Source: Thiothrix sp. UBA5583 (lineage in GTDB: Bacteria; Pseudomonadota; Gammaproteobacteria; Thiotrichales; Thiotrichaceae). From it: a DNA stretch of 64,000 nucleotides. The notes under the pieces are model-generated. The model was not told the DNA's origin, did no database searches, and saw only the letters and a program-made list of their open reading frames with translations. Each line of letters begins with the position of its first letter. Positions within the stretch are counted from its first letter, which is position 1. The DNA lies in contig DILV01000009.1 in assembly GCA_002425225.1 (NCBI GenBank), positions 38,482 through 102,481 of the forward strand. Direction: 5' to 3'. Shown one piece after another: positions 30,334-39,765 of the stretch. The position numbers and the translations under genes are program-made.

Positions 30334-31375
30334 GATTCGTGCCTTCTGTTGGAGTGTTGTTGCCAAGGTGTTCGGGGATATTTAGCCCAAAATGTTGCCA
30401 TGCCCGCCGGGTGGCAACCCGCCCGCGAGGGGTACGCATCAGGAAGCCCTGCTGGATCAGGAAGGGTTCCAGCACATCCTCAATCGTGCCACGTTCCTCG
30501 CCAATGGCTGCCGCCAAACTGTCGACCCCAACCGGGCCGCCGTCAAACTTTTCCATGACAGCCAGCAGCAAGCGCCTGTCCATGTGGTCGAAACCCTGTT
30601 CATCCACATTCAGCATATTGAGGGCTTTGTCAGCCAGCCCGGCATGGATGACACCATCCCCCTTGACCTGGGCAAAATCGCGTACCCGGCGCAGCAGGCG
30701 GTTGGCAATACGTGGCGTGCCCCGTGAACGGCGGGCAATTTCACGCGCTCCATCCGCATCAATAGTCGCACCAAGGATCCCGGCAGCGCGTTGCACGATG
30801 TAGGCAAGGTCGTCGGTATTGTAAAATTCCAGCCGTTGCACAATGCCGAAACGGTCACGCAGCGGGGAGGTCAGCAAACCGGCACGGGTGGTTGCGCCCA
30901 CCAGCGTGAAGGGGGGCAAGTCCAGCTTGATGGAACGAGCCGCCGGGCCTTCGCCAATCATGATGTCGAGCTGGAAATCCTCCATTGCTGGATAGAGGAT
31001 TTCTTCCACCATTGGGCTAAGGCGGTGGATTTCATCAATAAACAGCACATCGTGCGGTTCCAGATTGGTCAGCAAGGCAGCCAGATCACCTGCCTTTTCC
31101 AGTACCGGGCCTGAAGTCTGGCGCAGGTTTGCGCCCATTTCGTGGGCAATGATGTGTGACAGGGTGGTTTTGCCAAGGCCGGGCGGGCCGAAGATCAGCA
31201 CATGATCAAGGGCATCACCCCGGCCACGGGCTGCTCCGATGAAGATTTCCATCTGTTCGCGCACTACCGGTTGCCCAATGTAGTCACGCAGGCGGCGTGG
31301 GCGGATATGGTCGTCTGCCCGTTGCTCTGTCTGGTTACTGTGCGGTGAAATCACGCGGGAGTGTTGTTTTTCCAT
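30317..31375 (-). CDS. ruvB: RuvB, Holliday-junction branch-migration ATPase
   Basis: 352 residues with Walker [10 protein letters not shown], Walker B F-I-D-E-I-H-R-L, sensor region [17 protein letters not shown], and a C-terminal winged helix ending in [12 protein letters not shown]. The hexameric motor works with RuvA and RuvC, which are not in the window. It is the first gene of the ybgC-tol-pal run. Confidence 0.96.
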   Translation of the reverse strand: MEKQHSRVISPHSNQTEQRADDHIRPRRLRDYIGQPVVREQMEIFIGAARGRGDALDHVLIFGPPGLGKTTLSHIIAHEMGANLRQTSGPVLEKAGDLAALLTNLEPHDVLFIDEIHRLSPMVEEILYPAMEDFQLDIMIGEGPAARSIKLDLPPFTLVGATTRAGLLTSPLRDRFGIVQRLEFYNTDDLAYIVQRAAGILGATIDADGAREIARRSRGTPRIANRLLRRVRDFAQVKGDGVIHAGLADKALNMLNVDEQGFDHMDRRLLLAVMEKFDGGPVGVDSLAAAIGEERGTIEDVLEPFLIQQGFLMRTPRGRVATRRAWQHFGLNIPEHLGNNTPTEGTNLELFE

Positions 31376-32272
31376 GAGTTTGTTGCCCTTCCGTTGTGGT
31401 CGTTAGTTTACCGGGTTTGGGTTGGGGTGTGCCATGTTTGTGTGGAAAATTTCGCGCAGGAACCCATCTGATCAGGGGTAAAATAAAAAATTAACCTATT
31501 ATGTGGATCGTTTTAAATTTAATGATTGTATTATTGGCATATATCAAAAGTGTATTTGATGAGTTAGGCATGAGCAAGTGTCAGGAAAAAAGACCGTTAA
31601 TCGTTAAATAGACTATAAGAAAACGAATATCCGCTTAAAGTGATTGATTACTTATCGATCGTTTTTCGTTTGGTGATAAAGATGCAAGATGACATAAGTA
31701 ATTGAAAAGCTCTTATTAGAGATATTGTTTTTTGTACAAATCAAATATTCAAATGCCAAATAAAAACATTTGACGGAAACTGCGTTGAAAACGACTATAG
31801 TCTGTGTCTGAGATATTAGGATTAGTTATTCAATAGTTAAATTTTATTTTTATAAATAGATAATGTTTATTTTTAGATGTCATGATTATACGCATCATGG
31901 TGGCATAAGTTGCCTTTGGGAGCGTAAATGTCGCCATTCGTGGGAAGAGTGAGTGTAATAAATAATGTTTCAATTACACTGAATTATGCACCCATAAGAC
32001 CTTTGAGGGGCTTGTGCAGGTGAGTTTGGTGTGCGGAAGTTTGATGAAATTTGGCGCAAATGGCAAAAACCTTGTGGTATCCCTTTTTCCGTTATCTGAA
32101 TCGTGACCCTGAAAGTCTATGGGTCATGCGCTTTTGTCTTTTGGGTCGCTTGTCAGTGGTGAGTTGTGCAAGGTTTTACATCTTGCGATGTGTTCGTTAT
32201 TAAAGTCAGTTAATCAGCAAAAAAGTGATTAATGGCTAATTCCTCTAAGCCGTGGTCTGTTTGTTACAGAAG
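31376..32272. other. Long AT-rich leader upstream of the polysaccharide cluster
   Basis: About 0.9 kb between the ruvB start and the ops element. It must hold divergent promoters for ruvB and the polysaccharide operon, but I could not assign convincing -35/-10 pairs; a TTGACG at 31770 has a TATAGT 20 bases on, which is too far. A 47-codon open frame from 32060 (MAKTLWYPFF) lacks a ribosome-binding site and is doubtful. Confidence 0.5.
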
Positions 32273-32284
32273 GGCGGTAGCGTG
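32273..32284 (+). promoter_or_regulatory. ops element (RfaH recruitment site) of the polysaccharide operon
   Basis: The 12 bases GGCGGTAGCGTG match the ops consensus exactly. In enterobacteria this element, part of the longer JUMPstart region, pauses RNA polymerase and loads the antiterminator RfaH to read through long surface-polysaccharide operons. It lies 51 bases before the first gene, in the transcribed leader, at the expected place. rfaH itself is not in the window. Confidence 0.85.
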
Positions 32285-32335
32285 TCAAAAACTGGTTTTA
32301 TATGTCATGATGCATATGAATGACAGGAGGTCGCA

Positions 32336-33379
32336 GTGAGTTTTTTAAGTGTCGCCTTATTGGTAATGTTTATGTCATCATTATCAATTTTATTTTTAAC
32401 CCCATTGGCAGAAAAATTTGGTCTGGTCGATGTGCCCAATCAGCGTAAGCTTCATCAAGGTCATATTCCCTTGATCGGTGGTTTATCCATTTATATCGGG
32501 TTGGCAGTGGGCATCCTGCTGTTTGCTGCACCCGGTAATGGCTATGTCACTTATATGGTGTGCAGCAGCCTGATTGTTGTTTTGGGTGTCATGGATGATT
32601 CTTGGGATATTTCCCCGCTGGTACGTCTGGTGGTACAGGCCTTGGTTGCTTTCATCATGATTGTGGGGGCGGGCTTGCACATCAGTAACGTTGGTGATCT
32701 GTTTGGTCAGGGCAACCTGTACATTGGTTATGGTGGCGTGCTTCTGACCATCGTTGCGGTGCTGGCTGGTATCAATGCATTCAACATGATTGACGGGATT
32801 GATGGTTTGCTTGGCATCAATTCCATGATTACGTTTCTGGGGCTGGGTTTGCTGTTTTTCCTCAAGGGAGATGTGAATAGCCTGTATATGTCCTTGTTCA
32901 TGGTGGTGGCGCTGATTCCTTATCTGGCTGTAAACATGGGGATTGTGAAGGTCAGGAAGATTTTCATGGGGGATACCGGTTCCATGTTGATCGGTTTTAC
33001 GGTGGTCTGGTTGCTGGTCAAGGGTAGCCAGGGGGCAGAGCCTGCGTTTTCAACCTCAACGGCGTTGTGGTTGGTGGCTTTCCCGGTGATGGATATGGTG
33101 CGGGTCATGCTGTGCCGGATGCATGACGGCAAACCTGTATTCAAGGCAGATCGCACGCATTTACACCACTTGCTGTTGCTGCGTTATGCCAACCGGTATC
33201 TGGTTTTGGTAAAAATATGTAGCCTGTCGCTATTGTTTGTGTTGACCGGTGTCTTGCTGCCGATGTTTGGTTGGAGTGAGTCCGCCATTTTCCTATTGTT
33301 TCTCGCCAGTTTTTCTGTGTACGTGGTCAGTCTGGCACGTATGGGAAAAAAGTGGATTAGTCGTTCTCAGCGTGTGTAA
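32336..33379 (+). CDS. wecA: WecA-like undecaprenyl-phosphate sugar-1-phosphate transferase
   Basis: 347 residues, about ten to eleven membrane helices, GTG start with GGAGGT upstream. The MraY/WecA marks are present: L-V-D-V-P-N-Q-R-K-L-H near residue 33, V-M-D-D-S-W-D near 89, N-A-F-N-M-I-D-G-I-D-G near 155, M-G-D-T-G-S near 220, and the H-L-H-H-L motif near 280. Such enzymes put the first sugar phosphate (often GlcNAc-1-P) on undecaprenyl phosphate to start O-unit or capsule repeat synthesis. It is the first gene behind ops, so it begins the pathway. Confidence 0.88.
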   Translation: MSFLSVALLVMFMSSLSILFLTPLAEKFGLVDVPNQRKLHQGHIPLIGGLSIYIGLAVGILLFAAPGNGYVTYMVCSSLIVVLGVMDDSWDISPLVRLVVQALVAFIMIVGAGLHISNVGDLFGQGNLYIGYGGVLLTIVAVLAGINAFNMIDGIDGLLGINSMITFLGLGLLFFLKGDVNSLYMSLFMVVALIPYLAVNMGIVKVRKIFMGDTGSMLIGFTVVWLLVKGSQGAEPAFSTSTALWLVAFPVMDMVRVMLCRMHDGKPVFKADRTHLHHLLLLRYANRYLVLVKICSLSLLFVLTGVLLPMFGWSESAIFLLFLASFSVYVVSLARMGKKWISRSQRV

Positions 33380-33541
33380 AGGGACGTCTTGCCCTTTATC
33401 GGGTCTTTCGTAACTGTCAGTCTGTGTACAGACGCTAATAAACTGAAAGATGTCTATGCTGTTTGTGTGCTTTATCAGGATATATGCATGAAACACCCGT
33501 TAAAGGGCTGTTGAACAACGAAACTCAAATGGATATGCATA

Positions 33542-34078
33542 ATGATTTTTGAAGAAACCTATTTGCGAGGCGCTTATGTTATTGATCCCCAGATAATCGG
33601 GGATGAGCGCGGTTTTTTTGCCAGAGCTTGGTGTCAGAAGGAATTTGGCGCTCATGGTTTGGTGACTGCTTTTGTACAAAGCAATCTTTCCTTTAATAAG
33701 TTTGAAGGTACATTGCGTGGAATGCATCGCCAGATTGCACCCGCAGAGGAAGTCAAACTGGTGCGCTGTACCAAAGGGCGCATTTACGACGTGATTGTGG
33801 ATCTGCGCCCGGATTCCCCGACCCACCGGCAATGGTTTGGTGTTGAGCTGAGTGCGGAAAATCACCGGATGTTATATGTTCCGGCAGGTTTTGCTCACGG
33901 TTATCAAACACTGGAGGATAACTGTGAAGTCTTTTATCAGGTTTCCGAATTTTATACTCCCGAATGTGAGCGTGGGGCGCGTTATGATGATCCGTCTTTC
34001 GGGATTCAATGGCCGTTGGCGGTGAGTGCAGTTTCACCCAAAGATAAAAACTGGCCTGATTATGTTCCAGTTCTTTGA
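33542..34078 (+). CDS. RmlC-family nucleotide-sugar epimerase
   Basis: 178 residues of the dTDP-4-dehydrorhamnose 3,5-epimerase fold: I-G-D-E-R-G-F-F-A-R-A, then L-R-G-M-H-R-Q with the catalytic-base His, G-R-I-Y-D-V-I-V-D-L-R, and P-A-G-F-A-H-G-Y. The genes that follow make CDP-4-keto-6-deoxyglucose and no dTDP-rhamnose genes are present, so this member probably epimerises the CDP-4-keto sugar. M-H-R-Q replaces the more usual L-H-Y/F-Q, in line with a different substrate. The exact product is unknown. Confidence 0.8.
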   Translation: MIFEETYLRGAYVIDPQIIGDERGFFARAWCQKEFGAHGLVTAFVQSNLSFNKFEGTLRGMHRQIAPAEEVKLVRCTKGRIYDVIVDLRPDSPTHRQWFGVELSAENHRMLYVPAGFAHGYQTLEDNCEVFYQVSEFYTPECERGARYDDPSFGIQWPLAVSAVSPKDKNWPDYVPVL

Positions 34079-34122
34079 ATCAGCCTTTTGCGGTTATTTT
34101 CTTCGTTGCGGGGAGTTAAAAA

Positions 34123-35406
34123 ATGATTATTGTTGATACGGCTTTGGCAAAGCGCCAACAGGATAATAATCCGGTTAGAGTTGCTATTGTCGGCGCAGGT
34201 TATATGGGGCGCGGTGTGGCGCTGCAAATCCTTCAGGGTGTACCTGGCATGAAACTGGTGGCAGTTGCCAACCGCACCCTTGAGGAAGCAGAGCGGGCAT
34301 ACCAGCAGGCCGGGGTGGATGATGTCAATCAGGCGCACAGCCTTGCACAACTGGATACACTGCTGGCGGCAGGCAAGTATGCAGTCACCAGTGACCCCGC
34401 ACTGCTGTGTCAGTCCCGTCATGTTGATGCGGTGGTGGAAGCTACGGGCGACGTGGAGTTTAGTGCCCATGTCGCCATGAGCGCGATTGAAAACCGCAAG
34501 CACATCATCCTCATGAATGCGGAACTGGATGCCACGGTTGGCCCTATCCTGAAAGTGTATGCAGACCGTGCTGGTGTGGTCATGACCAATGTGGATGGCG
34601 ACCAGCCGGGCGTGGTAATGAACCTGCTGCGTTATGTCAAAAGCATCGGTTGCCGTCCGGTGCTGGCTGGCAATATCAAGGGTTTGCAAGACCCTTACCG
34701 TACCCCGGAAACCCAGCGGGCTTATGCTGAGCAATTCAAGCAAAAACCCCGCATGGTGACTTCATTTGCCGATGGCACCAAGATTTCCATGGAAATGGCG
34801 GTTGTCGCCAATGCGACGGGCTTCAAGGTCGGTCAGCGTGGCATGTATGGCCCAGCCTGTGCTGATGTCAATGATTCTGCTGGGCTGTTTCCGCTGGATG
34901 AAATGCTGGAAACCGGTCTGGTGGATTATGTGCTGGGGGCGCAGCGCACACCGGGTGTGTTTGTGCTGGGCTACAACGACAACCCTATCCAGCAGCAGTA
35001 CCTCAAGTATTACAAGATGGGCGATGGTCCCTTGTACGTGTTCTACACCCCTTACCACCTGTGCCACCTGGAAGTGCCACTGACCGTAGCGCGTGCCGTG
35101 TTGTTTGGCGACGCTGCGGTTGCACCTATCGGTGGGCCGGTCGTGGATGTGATTACCCTTGCCAAGCGTGACCTCAAGGCCGGTGAAGTGCTGGACGGGA
35201 TTGGCGGGTTCACCTGTTACGGTGCGGCTGAAAATTCCAGTGTTTGCCACACCGAAAATCTGTTGCCAATGGGGTTGTCGGAAGGTTGTCGCATGAAGCG
35301 TGATGTGCCAAGGGATTACCCCATTACTTACGACGATGTGGAGCTGCCAGCAGATCGTCTGTGCGACCGGCTGCGGGCGGAACAAAACACTTATTTCCAT
35401 CAATGA
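34123..35406 (+). CDS. Homoserine-dehydrogenase-like NAD(P) oxidoreductase with C-terminal SAF domain
   Basis: 427 residues. Rossmann motif V-A-I-V-G-A-G-Y-M-G-R-G near residue 20, then E-A-T-G-D-V-E-F near 107, and a C-terminal SAF-type region (R-D-L-K-A-G-E-V-L-D-G-I-G-G). This is the COG4091 type, homoserine-dehydrogenase-like proteins that often sit in surface-sugar clusters with CDP-glucose genes and whose reaction is not firmly known to me. The ATG follows GGGGAG. It probably modifies the CDP-6-deoxyhexose or supplies a substituent for it. Confidence 0.75.
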   Translation: MIIVDTALAKRQQDNNPVRVAIVGAGYMGRGVALQILQGVPGMKLVAVANRTLEEAERAYQQAGVDDVNQAHSLAQLDTLLAAGKYAVTSDPALLCQSRHVDAVVEATGDVEFSAHVAMSAIENRKHIILMNAELDATVGPILKVYADRAGVVMTNVDGDQPGVVMNLLRYVKSIGCRPVLAGNIKGLQDPYRTPETQRAYAEQFKQKPRMVTSFADGTKISMEMAVVANATGFKVGQRGMYGPACADVNDSAGLFPLDEMLETGLVDYVLGAQRTPGVFVLGYNDNPIQQQYLKYYKMGDGPLYVFYTPYHLCHLEVPLTVARAVLFGDAAVAPIGGPVVDVITLAKRDLKAGEVLDGIGGFTCYGAAENSSVCHTENLLPMGLSEGCRMKRDVPRDYPITYDDVELPADRLCDRLRAEQNTYFHQ

Positions 35407-35440
35407 TTCGCGTGCGAAAACAAATTAGGGAATTAAAAAC

Positions 35441-36217
35441 ATGAAAGCAGTCATTCTTGCCGGGGGACTTGGAACCCGCCTTGCTGAAGAAACCAATGTC
35501 AAACCAAAACCAATGGTCGAAATCGGTGGAATGCCGATCCTGTGGCATATCATGAAAATCTATGCTGCACACGGCGTTAATGATTTCGTCATTTGCTGTG
35601 GCTACAAGGGTTATGTCATCAAGGAATATTTCGCCAATTATTTCCTGCACCGTTCCGATGTGACCTTTGACATGACTCACAACCAAATGGAAGTGCATCG
35701 CCGCCATGCAGAGCCGTGGCGGGTGACGCTGGTCGATACCGGCAATGAAACCTATACCGGCGGTCGCCTGAAGCGGGTGGCAGACTATGTGAAAGACGAA
35801 GAAGCCTTCTGTTTTACCTACGGTGATGGTGTGGGCAATGTTGACATTACCGCCTCCATTGAGTTTCACAAAAAGCACGGGCGCTGGGTCACGATGACAG
35901 CGGTGGAGCGCTCCGGGCGTTATGGCGTGTTACAGCTTGATGGCAGCCGCCTGATGAGTTTTGAAGAAAAGCCGCACGGTGACGGTCTGGTGAATGGCGG
36001 TTTCTTTGTGTTGTCACCCAAATGCATTGATGCCGTGGCACATGACATGGAAATGTGGGAAGCCGAGCCAATGCAGCGTCTGGTTGGAATGGAGCAGGTC
36101 ATGGCTTTCCGTCATGGCGGCTTCTGGCAACCTATGGATACCCTGCGCGAAAAACAGGAGCTGGAAAAACTGTGGGTATCTGGCAAAGCGCCCTGGAAGG
36201 TGTGGCATGAAGCGTGA
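35441..36217 (+). CDS. rfbF: Glucose-1-phosphate cytidylyltransferase
   Basis: 258 residues. The nucleotidyltransferase signature L-A-G-G-L-G-T-R-L-A-E-E-T is followed by V-K-P-K-P-M-V-E-I-G, then T-Y-G-D-G-V-G-N-V-D with a metal Asp, and G-G-F-F-V. RfbF makes CDP-glucose from CTP and glucose-1-phosphate, the first step to CDP-6-deoxyhexoses. The end overlaps rfbG by 11 bases. Confidence 0.95.
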   Translation: MKAVILAGGLGTRLAEETNVKPKPMVEIGGMPILWHIMKIYAAHGVNDFVICCGYKGYVIKEYFANYFLHRSDVTFDMTHNQMEVHRRHAEPWRVTLVDTGNETYTGGRLKRVADYVKDEEAFCFTYGDGVGNVDITASIEFHKKHGRWVTMTAVERSGRYGVLQLDGSRLMSFEEKPHGDGLVNGGFFVLSPKCIDAVAHDMEMWEAEPMQRLVGMEQVMAFRHGGFWQPMDTLREKQELEKLWVSGKAPWKVWHEA

Positions 36218-37271
36218 ATTCTGGCAAGGCAAACGGGTTTTCCTGACCGGGCATACCGGCTTCAAGGGCGGCTGGCTGGCTTTGTGGCTGGCTGACATGG
36301 GGGCGGAAGTGCATGGCTATGCACTGGCTCCACCCACTTCGCCCAGTTTCTTTGATGTCTGCAATGTGTCGGCACGGATACGTGCCAGCACCATCGGTGA
36401 TATCCGCGATGCTGCGGCCTTGAGTCAGGCAATGGCAGCGGCTCAGCCAGACATCGTGTTTCATCTGGCTGCTCAGCCGCTGGTGCGTTACTCCTATGTG
36501 GCGCCGGTGGATACCTACGCGGTCAATGTCATGGGGACGGTCAACGTACTGGAGGCTACCCGGCGGATAGCGGGTGTGAAAGCCATCGTGAATATTACCA
36601 CTGATAAATGTTACGAAAACCGTGAATGGGTCTGGCCTTACCGCGAAAGTGAAGCCCTGGGCGGTTATGACCCTTATTCCAGTAGTAAGGCATGTGCCGA
36701 ACTGGTGACTTCTGCCTACCGCCGTTCTTTCATGAATACTGCCGGTATCCAGTTGGCCAGTGCGCGAGCCGGTAACGTCATTGGCGGGGGTGACTGGGCA
36801 GATGACCGACTGATCCCGGATTTTCTGCGGGCCATTGATGCCGGAACACCCATCACCATCCGTTCACCTCATGCAGTACGCCCGTGGCAGCATGTGTTGG
36901 AACCCTTGTCCGGTTATCTGACGCTGGCAGAAAAACTGTATGCAGAGGGTAATAGCTTCGCCGAAGGCTGGAATTTTGGCCCGGATGAAGGGGATGCCCG
37001 CTCGGTAGGCTGGATTGTCGAAAACCTGTGCAATCAAGTGACAGGAGCAAGCTGGCAGTGCGACGGCAGCCCGCAGCCTCATGAGGCGGGTCTGCTGCGG
37101 CTGGATAGTTCCAAAGCCAAAGCCAGACTGGGGTGGTTGCCACGCTGGCACTTGCCTGCCGCGCTGGAAAATACCCTGTCATGGCATCAGGCATGGCGGC
37201 GTGGTGAGGATATGGCTTCGGTATCTCTGACGCAGATCAGGGATTATGAATCGGTAGACACAAGCAAGTAA
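36207..37271 (+). CDS. rfbG: CDP-glucose 4,6-dehydratase
   Basis: 354 residues, SDR fold. The start is the ATG at 36207 inside the end of rfbF; a longer frame upstream is only open by chance. NAD motif T-G-H-T-G-F-K-G-G-W, then F-H-L-A-A-Q-P-L-V-R, I-T-T-D-K-C-Y-E-N with the catalytic Asp/Lys, and Y-D-P-Y-S-S-S-K with the Tyr-x3-Lys pair. It forms CDP-4-keto-6-deoxy-D-glucose. No E1 dehydratase (DdhC) for 3,6-dideoxyhexoses follows, so the sugar is probably a 6-deoxyhexose or branched derivative. Confidence 0.95.
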   Translation: MKREFWQGKRVFLTGHTGFKGGWLALWLADMGAEVHGYALAPPTSPSFFDVCNVSARIRASTIGDIRDAAALSQAMAAAQPDIVFHLAAQPLVRYSYVAPVDTYAVNVMGTVNVLEATRRIAGVKAIVNITTDKCYENREWVWPYRESEALGGYDPYSSSKACAELVTSAYRRSFMNTAGIQLASARAGNVIGGGDWADDRLIPDFLRAIDAGTPITIRSPHAVRPWQHVLEPLSGYLTLAEKLYAEGNSFAEGWNFGPDEGDARSVGWIVENLCNQVTGASWQCDGSPQPHEAGLLRLDSSKAKARLGWLPRWHLPAALENTLSWHQAWRRGEDMASVSLTQIRDYESVDTSK

Positions 37272-37298
37272 TTAACACGACTTGTAAAGGAAGCAACA

Positions 37299-38192
37299 AT
37301 GACAGCAGAAAAGCAGCCTACGGTCAGTATCGGATTACCTGTATACAACCGGGAGGGCTTGGTTGCCAAAACCCTGGAATCGCTATTGGCGCAAACCTTC
37401 ACGGATTTTGAAATCATCATTTCCGACAATGGTTCGACAGACGGGACAGAAGCCGTTTGCAGGGACTATGCCGCGAGGGATGCCCGTGTCCGCTACATCC
37501 GTCAGCCACGTAATCTGGGTTTGCTGGGAAATTTCAATTTTGTAATGAAAGCGGCACGTGGCAAGTATTTCATGTGGACAGCTTCGGATGACTTGTGTGA
37601 GCCGGAGTTTGTCAGCGAACTGGTGAAATGCCTTGAGCGTGATCCGCAATTGGCGCTGGTGATGGCTGATCTCAAATACATTTCCGAAAACGGGGTTGCA
37701 GTCAAGGTGAACCGGTTGGATTCCATCCGTCTGGCAGATGTTGACGCTGACTGGGAGCACAAGCGTGAGTTGTTCTTCCAGTATCCGGGGCACAAGCTGT
37801 TTGACTGCTTCTATGGCATGTACCGGACGGAGGTCGTCCAGGCTTGTTATTTGCCGAACCAGATATGGAAAAATCTGGTGTTCAGTCTGGAAGTGCCCTT
37901 TCTTGCACAAGTGGCTGTCAGAGGCAAGATTGCCTCGATTGATGCGCCGCTCAAGCTGTACCGCTATTACGCCGAATCCAGTTACATGAAGGAGGCGGCA
38001 CGTATCCGCCTGCTGGACAAGGCTGTTCGTGGGGCGCAAATCTGGTGGGAACTGTTTGTCACAGCTATGAACAGTTCGTTGCCATTGCAGACACGGGGCG
38101 GGCTGGTATTCAAGGCTGCCCGTTCATCTCTGAAGTATGCCCTTGCTTCACTTGTTATGGGACACAAGACTGTTATCCCTGCATCATCCTGA
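37299..38192 (+). CDS. Family 2 glycosyltransferase
   Basis: 297 residues, GT-A fold: V-S-I-G-L-P-V-Y-N-R-E at the start, I-I-I-S-D-N-G-S-T-D-G-T, and the metal-binding A-S-D-D near residue 92. A basic amphipathic C-terminus suggests loose membrane attachment. It probably adds one sugar to the lipid-linked repeat unit; donor and acceptor cannot be read from sequence. Confidence 0.88.
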   Translation: MTAEKQPTVSIGLPVYNREGLVAKTLESLLAQTFTDFEIIISDNGSTDGTEAVCRDYAARDARVRYIRQPRNLGLLGNFNFVMKAARGKYFMWTASDDLCEPEFVSELVKCLERDPQLALVMADLKYISENGVAVKVNRLDSIRLADVDADWEHKRELFFQYPGHKLFDCFYGMYRTEVVQACYLPNQIWKNLVFSLEVPFLAQVAVRGKIASIDAPLKLYRYYAESSYMKEAARIRLLDKAVRGAQIWWELFVTAMNSSLPLQTRGGLVFKAARSSLKYALASLVMGHKTVIPASS

Positions 38193-38216
38193 ATAAGGCC
38201 ATACAGGGAATTAATC

Positions 38217-39719
38217 ATGAAAAATATCAGGCGCAATGTCATTTTTAGCGGGGTTGGTTACATTTTGCCATTATTGGCTGCTTTGTTGACTATCCCGCTC
38301 ATGCTGAAATATTTTGGCGTTGACCAATACGGTTTATACATTATTTGCATTTCCCTGATTGGTTTCATGAGCTTTGTCGATCTGGGGGTAGGGCAGGCAG
38401 TCATCAAATATGTGGCGGAATACGAAGCCACCGGACAGGCGCACAAGGTTAAGCCAGTGTTGGATATTGCCTTGCTGATGTATCTGGGGCTGGGGCTGCT
38501 GATGGTGACGGCCTTGTTTGTGTTTTCTCCGGCGTTGGCAGGTTTTTTGTATGAGTCGCCACAGCAGGCAGCGGATGCCAGTATCGCTCTGAGAATTACC
38601 AGTTTGGCATTGTTTTTGAGCTACATTAACCAGTTTTTCCTGAATGTTTCCCGTGCCTATCACCGTTTTGATGTCCCGGCGGTCATTCATAACGCAGGCA
38701 ATATCAGTGGGGTGGTATTAACTACGCTACTGTTGTTGGCAGGTTATGCACTCCATGAAGTGTTATGGGGATATGTGTTTATCCAAGCGATTGCCTTGTG
38801 CAGTGGTTATCTTGCCGGGCGCAAGGTGCTGCCTGCTGGTGTGCAGTTTGGCATGGCTTTTGACCTGCCGATTTTTCGGGGAATGATCAGCTTCAGTGCA
38901 TATACTTTCGTTAGCAACTTTGTCATTGCGCTTGTCACCAGGGCTGACAAACTGCTGATTGGTGGCATTATTGGCACAGATGCTGTGACCTATTACCAGA
39001 TTCCCTACACCATCGTGCAAATGGCAAATGGTATTGTCAATACATTGGTTGTCATCCTGTTTCCGCGTTTCAGTGAACTCTCCAGCCTGAAGGTGAAAAC
39101 AGAGTTGTTGAATCTGTACCGCCATGCCACCCATGTGGTGTTTTTCATCAGTGGTTTGATCGCAGTCATGCTGATTGCTGCGGGTGGTAATTTCCTGAGC
39201 TTGTGGGTGTCCCCCGAGTTTGCCGATAAAACAACTCTGACCTTGCAGATTATTGCCCTGTTTTCGTTTTTCAATGCCAACCTGTCAGTAGCTTACTGGG
39301 CTGCGCAGGGTAGCGGGCAAGCCAGGCTCATTGCATTTGTGCTGGTATTGAGTGGGTTGGCTTACGGTATTGGCTTGTTTGCGCTGGGTAATCTGTATTC
39401 CTATAACGGGGTTGCGGTTGCCTTGTTCCTCAGTTTATTGCCATTTCCTTTGCTGTTTATGTGGGTTGCCCGCGAAATCGGACATCGGCTGAATGAATAC
39501 CTGTTTGGTTTGGTGCTGACAACATTGCTGGGTTTAGTGGCGGTTTATGCCTTGCTGTGGGTGAACAACCTGTTTGGGAATGCTTTGGTCAGCATTGTCG
39601 TTAATGGCGTTGTAGGTATATTGGCTGGTCTAGCGTTTTTTGCCTGGTTTTTTAAGCAAAAAAAAAGCAGGGAAACCCTGACAATCCAGACTGATACGGC
39701 TGTAACGGCTCAGGGATGA
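38217..39719 (+). CDS. wzx: Wzx-type repeat-unit flippase
   Basis: 500 residues, about 12 to 14 membrane helices, polysaccharide-synthesis/MOP superfamily. The N-terminus (I-R-R-N-V-I-F-S-G-V-G-Y) and the early D-Q-Y-G-L-Y segment are typical. It would move the finished lipid-linked repeat unit to the periplasmic face for polymerisation by the Wzy protein encoded next. Confidence 0.88.
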   Translation: MKNIRRNVIFSGVGYILPLLAALLTIPLMLKYFGVDQYGLYIICISLIGFMSFVDLGVGQAVIKYVAEYEATGQAHKVKPVLDIALLMYLGLGLLMVTALFVFSPALAGFLYESPQQAADASIALRITSLALFLSYINQFFLNVSRAYHRFDVPAVIHNAGNISGVVLTTLLLLAGYALHEVLWGYVFIQAIALCSGYLAGRKVLPAGVQFGMAFDLPIFRGMISFSAYTFVSNFVIALVTRADKLLIGGIIGTDAVTYYQIPYTIVQMANGIVNTLVVILFPRFSELSSLKVKTELLNLYRHATHVVFFISGLIAVMLIAAGGNFLSLWVSPEFADKTTLTLQIIALFSFFNANLSVAYWAAQGSGQARLIAFVLVLSGLAYGIGLFALGNLYSYNGVAVALFLSLLPFPLLFMWVAREIGHRLNEYLFGLVLTTLLGLVAVYALLWVNNLFGNALVSIVVNGVVGILAGLAFFAWFFKQKKSRETLTIQTDTAVTAQG

Positions 39720-39765
39720 TTTCCTGTAAAAACAGTTTTAACGATTAAAATAAAGGTTACTGAAT

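Noticed and set aside
31905..31920. TGGCATAAGTTGCC as a sigma-54 promoter
   Set aside because: The GG and GC doublets are ten bases apart, two fewer than required.
32060..32203. 47-codon frame in the polysaccharide leader
   Set aside because: No ribosome-binding site and no coding character; it is probably chance within the leader.
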